Positions 1-5,814 of a stretch of 8,740 nucleotides of DNA are shown piece by piece. The stretch is from CAYLNK01 sp964384675 (GTDB lineage: Bacteria; Acidobacteriota; Thermoanaerobaculia; UBA5066): positions 1-8,740 of the forward strand of contig CAYLNK010000291.1 of NCBI GenBank assembly GCA_964384675.1, written 5' to 3'. The stretch's first letter is position 1. The number at the start of each line of letters is the position of its first letter. The notes below the pieces were generated by a model. The model saw nothing but the letters and a program-made list of their open reading frames with translations. It did not search any database and was not told the DNA's origin. Made by a program: the position numbers and the translations under genes.

Positions 1-780
1 CAGCTCGAGCGTCGGCCGCTCCAGCTCGCCGCGCGCCTCGAGCGCGTCGAGGGCTCCGTTGCCGGTCCGAAGCGGGATCAGGGAGACGACCCCGGCGCCC
101 GCCCCGAGCGCCACGTCGACCGTCCGGCGCGCCGCGTCGAGGGACTCCTCCCGCGAGACGAACGGCAGTCCGACCAGGACGAAGACGCGCAGGAGGAGGC
201 CGTTCCCCCGTGCCAGCGCGGCGGCCGCGAGGAACGACTCGACAGTCATCCGCTTGTTCAGCCGCGGCAGGACGTCCGGGTGGACGGTCTCGAGGCCCAG
301 CGCGAGCTCCAGGCGGCCCGGGAGGCGGCGCGCGAAGGCGAGCGCCGGGGACCTGACGAGCGACGGATGGCACTCCACCGTCGTCACCTCGAACGGGACG
401 AGGAGCGCCGCGAGCGCGGGGTGATCGCCGGGGGGTACCGCCGCGGCGTCGAAGAAGCTGCCCGCGTTGTACAGCTTGACCCGCGGCACGGGCGGCGCGG
501 GCAAGGTGACGAGGGCCGCCCGCACCTGAGCCGGCAGCGCCCCCTTCGGGACCGGCGCCGTCACCGTGTCGCGCCAGAGGTCGCACATCAGGCAGGTGAA
601 GGGGCACTCGCGGTCGGTCAGGAGCAGCGTGCCGACGCGTACCGTGCCGCCCCGCCCGTCGGGCTCCTCCTCGACGAAGGAGGCGTACGCCGTCCGGAGG
701 TCACGGGGGCGGCGCGGAGGCCGGAGCCCGCGGATCCAGGCCGTCCGCTCCGGCTCCCGCCCCGGGTAGGCCGGGGTCAC
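1..780 (-). CDS. Radical SAM enzyme (Elp3/RaSEA-like), 3' end outside window
   Basis: Reading from a GTG at 780-778, 260 codons stay open to the window edge, so the C-terminus is missing. Residues 55-69 read TDRECPFTCLMCDLW. This gives a CX3CX2C motif (Cys59, Cys63, Cys66) that in radical SAM enzymes binds the 4Fe-4S cluster used to cleave S-adenosylmethionine. Further Elp3/RaSEA-like marks are KLYNAGSFFD (102-111) and GLETVHPDVLPRLNKRMT (162-179). The GTG overlaps the TGA of the upstream amide-ligase gene by 4 bases (GTGA). No good ribosome binding site precedes it, so translation is probably coupled. The closest-looking group is the RaSEA/TIGR01210-type proteins, whose archaeal members act in archaeosine tRNA modification; bacterial members are mostly uncharacterised. 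The substrate is unknown. The radical SAM call is secure; the subfamily is recalled from motif similarity. Confidence 0.88.
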   Translation of the reverse strand, partial: MTPAYPGREPERTAWIRGLRPPRRPRDLRTAYASFVEEEPDGRGGTVRVGTLLLTDRECPFTCLMCDLWRDTVTAPVPKGALPAQVRAALVTLPAPPVPRVKLYNAGSFFDAAAVPPGDHPALAALLVPFEVTTVECHPSLVRSPALAFARRLPGRLELALGLETVHPDVLPRLNKRMTVESFLAAAALARGNGLLLRVFVLVGLPFVSREESLDAARRTVDVALGAGAGVVSLIPLRTGNGALDALEARGELERPTLEL

Positions 781-2099
781 GCGTACGTCGAGAGGAACCG
801 CCGGCGGTACGCCGCCTCGCCGTGGGCGAAGCGACGCCGCGCCTCGCCTTCCGGCAGCGCCCCGTGCTGGAACCGTCGCTTCGGGAAGACCGGCATGGCG
901 AGGCCGGTGACGGCCGCGACGCCCCGGGCCACGACGTCCCCCTTGAGCGCGTACAGCTTGTCGGCCTCGTATCCGGTCAGCGCGACGAACGGGATCGCCT
1001 CCGCCACGGCGATCACGTCGGGGTCCGTGTACGGGCTGAACCCCTCGAACCCGAGGGAGACCAGAGGCGCGTAGGTGCGCGTCACGGCGCGGCTCTGGCC
1101 GCCGGAGAACGTCTCGGAGTGCTTGAACGTGCCGACGCCCCATCCTTCCTGGTACAGCATCGGGTTGTTGAGGACGCTGCGCGTCGTCAGCTCCGGGTTC
1201 TCCGAGACCGTGTAGTCCTTCAGGTTCTCGTCGCCGCCGTCCCCGTCGAGGAGGTAGCGCCAGCGCGGATAGCGGGCGCGGAGGCGCCGCAGGATCGCCA
1301 GGACCACGGTGGCGGACTCCACGTCGAGCGGCTTGTAATCCTCGATGACCGCGACCGTCTCGAGCGGATCGAGCGCGTCGGGCTCCACCTCCACGACCTC
1401 CAGGAAGAAGCCGAGCCCCAGGGCGTCGAGGAAGCGCCTCGCCTGCTCCAGGTCGTCGCCGCCGCCGGCGGAGAGCGTGAACGCCTTCAGCCTCGCCGGG
1501 CTCATCCCGAGCTTCAGCATCAGGTGATACGTCAGGAGGAAGACCGCGCCGCTGTCGACGCCGCCCGAGAAGAGCACCCCGATCGGCTCGGGGGCGGGGA
1601 CGCTGCGCAGCCACCGCTCGAGCGTGCCGGCGAGCGCGCCGGCGTAGCGCCGGCCGATCTCGTCGAGGTCGGGCGGGAGGACGCCCCGCTCCGGCGCGAA
1701 GAACCGCGTGTAGCGCGGCGCCGGGTCGGGACAGCCGATCAGCTCGATCGAGACGACGTGGTGCGCCGGCACCATCCGCGTGTAGCTCGGATGGAACTGG
1801 TCGGAGAGTCCCTGTCCCGCGAGGAACGTGGCGATCGTGTCGATCCGGTCCGCCACGACCAACGCCGGGCCGTCGGCCCGCTTGGCCAGGAAGTAGCGGA
1901 GCGGCCGGTCGAGCGAGCGGGCCAGGCGCACCGTCCGGCCGTCGCGCCCGACGAGAGCGAACGAGCCGGCAATCCGGCGGACGTCCTCCGCCGAGCCGCT
2001 GGCGACCCGCTGGCGCGCCTCCTCCAGGGTGAGGCCGTCGAGCCGGCAGCGGTTGGGGTCGGTCAGGTCGAAGACGCGGTCGAGGAGCTCTCCTGTCAT
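777..2099 (-). CDS. Asparagine-synthetase-like ATP-dependent amide ligase with a glutaminase domain lacking Cys2
   Basis: The product is 440 aa. The C-terminal half is an asparagine-synthetase-type PP-loop domain that would adenylate a carboxylate: GVLFSGGVDS (174-183) holds the ATP-binding SGGxDS loop, LLDGDGGDE (283-291) is the second family signature, and SPYTDPDVIAVAEAIP (355-370) matches the conserved tail segment. The first ~130 residues look like a worn class II glutaminase fold (GSFALVGRDG at 45-54; RSLDRPLRYF at 61-70). However, residue 2 is Thr, not the catalytic Cys, so glutamine hydrolysis is unlikely. Free ammonia, an amine substrate or intramolecular ring closure, as in beta-lactam synthetases and lasso-peptide B/C-type cyclases, are alternatives. 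The ATG has GGAGG directly against it (no spacer), which is tight, but no in-frame start was seen just upstream. It overlaps the radical SAM gene by 4 bases, so the two probably act on one pathway. Substrate unknown. Confidence 0.88.
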   Translation of the reverse strand: MTGELLDRVFDLTDPNRCRLDGLTLEEARQRVASGSAEDVRRIAGSFALVGRDGRTVRLARSLDRPLRYFLAKRADGPALVVADRIDTIATFLAGQGLSDQFHPSYTRMVPAHHVVSIELIGCPDPAPRYTRFFAPERGVLPPDLDEIGRRYAGALAGTLERWLRSVPAPEPIGVLFSGGVDSGAVFLLTYHLMLKLGMSPARLKAFTLSAGGGDDLEQARRFLDALGLGFFLEVVEVEPDALDPLETVAVIEDYKPLDVESATVVLAILRRLRARYPRWRYLLDGDGGDENLKDYTVSENPELTTRSVLNNPMLYQEGWGVGTFKHSETFSGGQSRAVTRTYAPLVSLGFEGFSPYTDPDVIAVAEAIPFVALTGYEADKLYALKGDVVARGVAAVTGLAMPVFPKRRFQHGALPEGEARRRFAHGEAAYRRRFLSTYA

Positions 2100-2152
2100 C
2101 CTCCGATCGTAGCGCCACTCGCCCGGACCTGGTTTCGTGGAGAATCGGGCCG
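2100..2152. promoter_or_regulatory. Divergent intergenic region between the amide-ligase gene and the small unrecognised gene
   Basis: These 53 bases must carry the start signals for both directions. On the minus strand GGAGG touches the ATG at 2099, and a TACGAT resembling a -10 box lies just before it (2106-2111), which would imply an almost leaderless transcript. On the plus strand GGAG (2139-2142) lies 10 bases before the ATG at 2153. I see no convincing -35 box or operator palindrome. Confidence 0.35.
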
Positions 2153-2551
2153 ATGGACGTCCCCGATCCGGCCACCATCACCGCCCTCGACGACCTCGCG
2201 CTGGGTCGAGGCGTGAAGCGCGGCCGCCACGACCTGCCGGCGGAGCTGTTCCCCGTCTTCGCGGAGCGGCTGCGGGGTCTCGGCTTCCGCCCGCTCACCG
2301 TCGCCGACGTGGAGATCGAGATCGGGACGCGCGTCCCGGCGTGGCGGCTCGCGCCGCCGGTCGCGGACTTCGGGACGATCTTCTGGGAGGTCTTCACGCC
2401 GCGCGCCAGGCGGAAGCTCTTCGGCTCGGAGGCGCGCAACCGGAAGGGGGACTGGGACGTCCAGCTCTACCCGACCTCCCCGGAGACGGTCTACGCCAAC
2501 CCCGATCTGGCCGAGCGGTACGACGCCTCGCGTCCCATCGGCCTCTATTGA
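2153..2551 (+). CDS. Small conserved-looking protein, function not recognised
   Basis: This 132-aa soluble protein has no signal peptide, membrane segment or cysteine, and I do not recognise its family. It has an N-terminal helical half (about 1-45, including ELFPVFAERLRGLGFRPLTV at 31-50). A mixed segment follows with a tryptophan-rich stretch (Trp64, Trp78, Trp101) and a GDWDVQLYPTSPETVYANP-like end (99-117). The start is the ATG at 2153 with GGAG 10 bases upstream. Codon use is the same GC-rich third-position pattern as its neighbours, which supports a real gene. It is divergent from the amide-ligase/radical SAM pair and lies 13 bases before the TetR gene in the same direction. It could be co-transcribed with TetR or be an accessory to the pair; the sequence does not decide. 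Confidence 0.7.
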   Translation: MDVPDPATITALDDLALGRGVKRGRHDLPAELFPVFAERLRGLGFRPLTVADVEIEIGTRVPAWRLAPPVADFGTIFWEVFTPRARRKLFGSEARNRKGDWDVQLYPTSPETVYANPDLAERYDASRPIGLY

Positions 2552-2564
2552 TGAGAGCCCCGCG

Positions 2565-3272
2565 TTGAACCAGGAAGAGAAGAGCAGGAAGAGCCGGGCC
2601 CAGGTGATGGAGTCCGCGCTGCGCCTCTTCTCGCGCCAGGGCTACCGCGGCACCAGCATGCGCGACATCGCGGAGGCTGCCGGGCTCTCCACCGGGAACG
2701 TCTACCACCACTTCCCCGACAAGGAGACGCTGTTCCGCGCCCTCCTCGACGACTACTGGAAGGCGATCGCGCAGCCGGAGTTCCCGGTGAACGTCGCGCT
2801 CGCGTCCGGGGCGTTCCCGGACGACCTCGAGGCCCTCGGCCACGCCGCCCGCGAGAGCGTCGAGCAGTACCGGCCGTACGTGTCGCTCATCTACGTCGAC
2901 GTCGTGGAGTTCGAGGGCGAGCACATCCGGAAGTTCTACGCCAGCATGGCGGACCGCTTCGAGGCGTTCCTGAAGAGCCACGGCCGCGGGATGGACCTCG
3001 CCCGGAAGCTGCGTCCCGAGGTGTCGCCCCTCTCGGCCATCATGCTGGCGAGCCGCATCTTCCTGAACTACTTCGCGGTCGAGGTGGTGTTCGGCGTGCC
3101 GAACCACTTCGGCAAGGGGAGCGACGCCACCGTGCGGGAGATCGCCGAGATCCTGCGGCACGGGCTCCTCCGGCCCGAGGTGACGGAGGCGCCGCGCGAA
3201 AAGGGCGCGCGGCCGAAGGAAGGGGCTCCGGCTCAGGCCAGACGGGCCAGCCGGTCCTCCGAGCCGCGGTAG
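2565..3272 (+). CDS. TetR/AcrR-family transcriptional regulator
   Basis: The product is a 235-aa one-component regulator, acting as a cytoplasmic DNA-binding dimer. The N-terminal TetR domain is clear: ALRLFSRQGYRGTSMRDIAE (18-37), then the recognition helix region LSTGNVYHHFPDKETLF (41-57). The ligand domain (about 65-205) is helical, with an aromatic segment RIFLNYFAVEVVFGVPNHF (164-182). The start is taken as TTG at 2565, with GAGAG about 8 bases upstream. The next candidate, the ATG giving MESALRLF, would cut into helix 1. The last ~28 residues (from about 208) are basic, Pro/Ala-rich and probably disordered. This tail is encoded partly antisense to the end of the kinase gene. The regulated genes and ligand are unknown; the small gene just upstream may be in the same operon. 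Confidence 0.92.
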   Translation: MNQEEKSRKSRAQVMESALRLFSRQGYRGTSMRDIAEAAGLSTGNVYHHFPDKETLFRALLDDYWKAIAQPEFPVNVALASGAFPDDLEALGHAARESVEQYRPYVSLIYVDVVEFEGEHIRKFYASMADRFEAFLKSHGRGMDLARKLRPEVSPLSAIMLASRIFLNYFAVEVVFGVPNHFGKGSDATVREIAEILRHGLLRPEVTEAPREKGARPKEGAPAQARRASRSSEPR

Positions 3273-4903
3273 AGCGGCAGATCGACGTAGAACGTCGCGC
3301 CCTTCCCCTCCTCGCTCGAGAAGCCGATCTGGCCGCCGTGCCGCTCCACGATGGTGCGGCAGATCGAGAGGCCGAGCCCGGTTCCGCCCTTGCTCCTCTG
3401 GTCCGAGGCGTCGGCCTGCGCGAACTTCTGGAAGATCCGGCCCCGGAACGAAGCCGGGATCCCGCAGCCCCGGTCCGCCACCTCGATCCGGGCGTCGCCG
3501 TCCCGCGCCTCGACCCGGATCCTCACCGACGAGCCGGTACCGCCGAACTTCGCCGCGTTCGACAGGAGGTTCCCCATCACCTGCATCATCCGGTCCGGGT
3601 CCACCCGGACCCGCAGGGCCTCCGGCGCCGGCTCCATCGCGAACGTCACGCCGTAGTCCGCGGCGATCCCGGCGTTCGCCTCGACCGCCTGGGCGACGAG
3701 CGCCCCCAGGTCGAGGGTCCGCAGCTCGAACGCCATCTTCCCCGACTCCATCCTCTCGATGTCGAGGATGTCGTTGATGATCCTCACCAGCCGCTCGCTG
3801 TTGCGGTGCGCCACCTGCACGAGCTGCCGCACCGGCTCGGGCAGGTCCCCGACCCGGCTCGTGGCGATCAGGCCGAGCGAGCCGCGGATCGAGGTGATCG
3901 GCGTCCGCAGCTCGTGGCTCACCGTCGAGATGAAGTCGCTCTTCATCTTCTCGACCCGCTTCCGCTCGGAGATGTCGGACGCGACGCCCACGAAGCCGGT
4001 CACCGCGCCGTCCGGACCGCGCAGGGCCCCGACCGAGAGGCTGACGGTGAGGCGGGAGCCGTCCTTCCGCACGTAGGTCCACTCCCGCTCCTCGATGCCG
4101 CCGGCCCTCACGTTCTCGACGAAGACGTCGAAGCCCTCGACGGGCCTCTCCAGCCGGCGGCTCAGCTCGAGGCCTCTCGCCACGACCTCGTCCGCGAGGT
4201 GGAACGTCTCCGGCGTCGCCTTCCCGACCAGCTCCTCGGCCCGCCAGCCGAGCATCCGCTCGGCGCCCGCGCTGAAGAGAGTGATCGTGCCACGCGGATC
4301 CGCCGAGATGATCGACGTCCCGCTGGCTCCGTCCAGGACCGCCTGCAGGCGGGCTCGCTCGCGGTCCCGCTCCCGCTCCAGGTCGGCGCGCCGCAGCACG
4401 TCGCGGCGCGCCGACGCGAAGGCCAGGACGACGACCGCGATCCCGATGAGGCTTCCAGCGGCCACGAGGACGTACTCGCGCCGCTCGGTCGCGTCCGACT
4501 CGAGAACCCGCTCCCGCAGCAGCGCCTCCTCCTCCCCGGCCATCTCGGTGAGGAGGCCGTGGACCGCCGCGGGGCCGAGCGGCGCACCCGACGCGCGGAG
4601 CCCGGCCAGCCGATCGAGTCTCGCCTGCTGGGACGGGCGGTCGGCGGTGAGCGCCCGGAGCTCCCGCTCCGCCGGCCAGGGACCCCGGCCGGGCTCGGCG
4701 AGCACTTCCGCCCTCAGCTGGTCGACGCGCCGGAGCACCTCGTAGGTACGGGACACCCGGTTCGAGGAAGCGACCAGCCGACGGGTCGTCACGTAGGAGA
4801 GGGCTGCGACGCCGGCCAGGGACAGGACGGCCACCCCGAACCCCAGAGCGAGCCGCCGCCGCGTCACCCGGACCCGCAGCGGGCCGGTCGGGAGGTCAGC
4901 CAT
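3233..4903 (-). CDS. Membrane sensor histidine kinase (TM-CHASE3-like-TM-PAS-HisKA-HATPase)
   Basis: The product is a 556-aa inner-membrane kinase that autophosphorylates a histidine and passes phosphate to a response regulator not present here. Order: basic N-terminus; TM1 about 18-38; a ~105-residue periplasmic helical region with CHASE3-like features (SRTYEVLRRVDQLRAEV, 51-67); TM2 about 145-163; a charged coiled-coil linker about 166-190; PAS about 185-312 ending VGVASDISERKR. HisKA follows with SHELRTP and phospho-acceptor His330. The ATPase domain has the N box NLLSNAAKF (445-453), G1 DRGCGIP (477-483), F box FQKFAQAD and G2 GGTGLGLSI (506-514), so all catalytic motifs are intact. The ATG at 4903 overlaps the DUF3052 stop by 8 bases. 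A longer reading from 4987 would overlap that gene by 92 bases and adds a non-membrane leader, so I rejected it. The signal is unknown. Confidence 0.92.
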   Translation of the reverse strand: MADLPTGPLRVRVTRRRLALGFGVAVLSLAGVAALSYVTTRRLVASSNRVSRTYEVLRRVDQLRAEVLAEPGRGPWPAERELRALTADRPSQQARLDRLAGLRASGAPLGPAAVHGLLTEMAGEEEALLRERVLESDATERREYVLVAAGSLIGIAVVVLAFASARRDVLRRADLERERDRERARLQAVLDGASGTSIISADPRGTITLFSAGAERMLGWRAEELVGKATPETFHLADEVVARGLELSRRLERPVEGFDVFVENVRAGGIEEREWTYVRKDGSRLTVSLSVGALRGPDGAVTGFVGVASDISERKRVEKMKSDFISTVSHELRTPITSIRGSLGLIATSRVGDLPEPVRQLVQVAHRNSERLVRIINDILDIERMESGKMAFELRTLDLGALVAQAVEANAGIAADYGVTFAMEPAPEALRVRVDPDRMMQVMGNLLSNAAKFGGTGSSVRIRVEARDGDARIEVADRGCGIPASFRGRIFQKFAQADASDQRSKGGTGLGLSICRTIVERHGGQIGFSSEEGKGATFYVDLPLYRGSEDRLARLA

Positions 4904-5321
4904 CCGAGCGCACGGCGAAGCAGAGCCCCGACCAGACGGTGTCGATCGCGCAGACCTTGTAGTCCACGATCCCGCGAGCGAGGCCATGAGCCCTCACGTC
5001 GCCCTCGGCCACGTCGGTCGCGACGCCCGACGCCTTCTTCGGCCAGGCGATCCAGAGGCGGCCGCCCGGGGCGAGGAGGCGCCTCGCGGCCGGGAAGCCG
5101 CGCTCGAGCGCCGCCCTCGAGCCGACGAACAAGAGGACGACGTCCCCGGCCCCCCGGGCACCGCGCCTCACCCGGGCGCCATCCGGCAGCTCTCCCAGCG
5201 CGCCCTCGAAGCCGGCTGGAGCCTGGAGGAGGACGACGACGGAACCGGCCTTGATCCCGAGCTTGCGCGGCAGGGGCGTGCCCGAGTAGCCGTGCGTCGT
5301 CGTCGCCACGCCCGGGATCAT
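4896..5321 (-). CDS. DUF3052 family protein
   Basis: The product is a 141-aa protein of the DUF3052 family, recognised by THGYSGTPLPRKLGIKAG (9-26), a VVLLFVGSRAALERGFPAA strand-helix (61-79), LLAPGGRLWIAWPKKASG (82-99) and the end VDYKVCAIDTVWSGLCFAV (119-137). The WPKKASG segment is the best-conserved part as I recall it. The layout of alternating strands and helices suggests a small methyltransferase-like or nucleotide-binding-like alpha/beta fold, but no activity is established. The ATG at 5321 has GGGAG with an 8-base spacer. A GTG four codons later (giving MATTTHGYSG) is the usual family start position and is the main alternative. An in-frame ATG at 5375 falls inside the inverted repeat and is unlikely. 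Its stop overlaps the kinase start by 8 bases, so the two are probably one operon. Confidence 0.88.
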   Translation of the reverse strand: MIPGVATTTHGYSGTPLPRKLGIKAGSVVVLLQAPAGFEGALGELPDGARVRRGARGAGDVVLLFVGSRAALERGFPAARRLLAPGGRLWIAWPKKASGVATDVAEGDVRAHGLARGIVDYKVCAIDTVWSGLCFAVRSDG

Positions 5322-5349
5322 CGCCCCAACTCCCGGCGCGTTCCAGGAA

Positions 5350-5395
5350 CCCGTCCGGGCCGCTCCGGCGGCCACCGGTGAGAGGCCCGGACGGG
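5350..5395. terminator. Perfect 12-bp GC-rich inverted repeat between phasin-like and DUF3052 genes
   Basis: CCCGTCCGGGCC (5350-5361) is exactly complementary to GGCCCGGACGGG (5384-5395), with a 22-base loop that itself contains two CCGG tetramers. It begins 19 bases past the phasin-like stop on the minus strand and ends 28 bases before the DUF3052 ATG. Placement fits a transcription terminator for the phasin-like gene. There is no run of T after either arm (only TTCC on the minus strand), so a Rho-independent type is not proven; a protein site or attenuator hairpin is possible. Confidence 0.6.
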
Positions 5396-5413
5396 TCGGC
5401 TCTGGGGGCCGGC

Positions 5414-5689
5414 TCAGGCCGCTCGGAACGCCGCCGAGAGCGCGGAGGCGACCCGCTCGGCCGAGGTACGGACGAGCTGCAGGCCATCCGCGACCGACTG
5501 CTGCCCGGCGCTGCCGGCGGTGCCGATCGCCTCCTCTGCCAGGCGGGTCGCCTCCGCGCCCTGGCGGGCCATCAGATCGAGCGTCCTCTTCTGGATCTCG
5601 AGAAGCGTGCCCGTCGCGAAACGGGCGTGCTGAAGGACGAGGTCCGCGGGAAACGGGATCGGGGCGGGGTTCGGCCTGGTCTGGCTCAT
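5414..5689 (-). CDS. Small phasin-like PHA granule protein
   Basis: The product is a 91-aa, Ala-rich, almost wholly helical protein without membrane segment or signal peptide. After a short Pro-rich head (MSQTRPNPAPIPFP), residues 15-90 form amphipathic helix, including LLEIQKRTLDLMARQGAEAT (29-48) and SVADGLQLVRTSAERVASAL (65-84). This pattern fits phasins, which coat PHA granules and limit coalescence, although classical PhaP proteins are roughly twice as long. Sequence alone is not decisive. Context adds weight: it is divergent from phaR, and its promoter carries the PhaR-type operator. The ATG at 5689 has AGGAG six bases upstream; the in-frame extension to 5791 would run through promoter and operator and is rejected. 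A stable inverted repeat lies after the stop, so it is probably a single-gene transcript. Confidence 0.75.
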   Translation of the reverse strand: MSQTRPNPAPIPFPADLVLQHARFATGTLLEIQKRTLDLMARQGAEATRLAEEAIGTAGSAGQQSVADGLQLVRTSAERVASALSAAFRAA

Positions 5690-5710
5690 CGGTCTCTCCT
5701 CTCGTTCCTT

Positions 5711-5729
5711 GATGCTGCGTTGCAGCATC
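5711..5729. promoter_or_regulatory. Probable PhaR operator at the phasin-like promoter
   Basis: GATGCTGCGTTGCAGCATC is a perfect 8-bp inverted repeat around a 3-base centre. Its core CTGC-GTT-GCAG is exactly the CTGC-N3-GCAG form reported for PhaR binding in Paracoccus denitrificans. It starts 8 bases after the -10 box of the phasin-like gene, covering the expected transcription start and first ~20 bases, a classic position for repression. The gene for PhaR lies 86 bases away. Confidence 0.82.
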
Positions 5730-5737
5730 ACGTGCGG

Positions 5738-5766
5738 AATGTAGGGCCTGGTCTCCACTCCGTCAA
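5738..5766 (-). promoter_or_regulatory. Sigma-70-type promoter of the phasin-like gene
   Basis: On the minus strand TTGACG (5766-5761; 5 of 6 to consensus) and TACATT (5743-5738; 4 of 6) are separated by exactly 17 bases. Transcription would start near 5731, at the edge of the palindromic operator, leaving a ~40-base leader with AGGAG before the ATG at 5689. Confidence 0.72.
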
Positions 5767-5774
5767 CGAGGAAA

Positions 5775-5790
5775 TTGCTGCATCGCACCA
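5775..5790. promoter_or_regulatory. Possible second PhaR site upstream of phaR
   Basis: TTGCTGCATCGCACCA matches the main operator's TGCTGC-N3-GCAGCA with one substitution in the right arm. It sits between the phasin-like -35 box and the phaR start (24 bases before the GTG at 5815). This is a fitting place for phaR autoregulation. A one-mismatch core alone would be weak, but a site near 7430 has identical arms. Confidence 0.5.
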
Positions 5791-5814
5791 TCCCGCCTCC
5801 GGCAGAATGCGGGC

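Noticed and set aside
59..1074. Plus-strand open frames at the left end
   Set aside because: They are antisense to the radical SAM gene, whose minus-strand frame has the CX3CX2C motif and continuous family-like sequence.
777..2099. A GAT-QueC-like enzyme of deazaguanine/archaeosine synthesis, suggested by the radical SAM neighbour
   Set aside because: The QueC zinc-binding cysteines are absent (only two cysteines were seen, at 18 and 123), and the GDGGDE signature belongs to asparagine synthetase-type ligases.
822..2216. 464-codon open frame on the plus strand
   Set aside because: It is antisense to the amide-ligase gene with its SGGVDS and GDGGDE motifs, and has no recognisable domain.
3191..3213. 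Hairpin (7-bp stem, 9-base loop) as terminator of the TetR or kinase gene
   Set aside because: It lies before the stops of both genes, has no T-run, and short GC stems are common at this base composition.
2394..4082. 562-codon minus-strand frame across TetR and kinase
   Set aside because: It is an off-frame reading of the kinase and antisense of TetR, with low-complexity Arg/Gly/Ala composition.
3338..5254. 638-codon open frame on the plus strand
   Set aside because: It is antisense to the kinase and DUF3052 genes, both of which have unmistakable motifs. The product is Arg/Pro/Asp-rich nonsense, typical of high-GC shadow frames.
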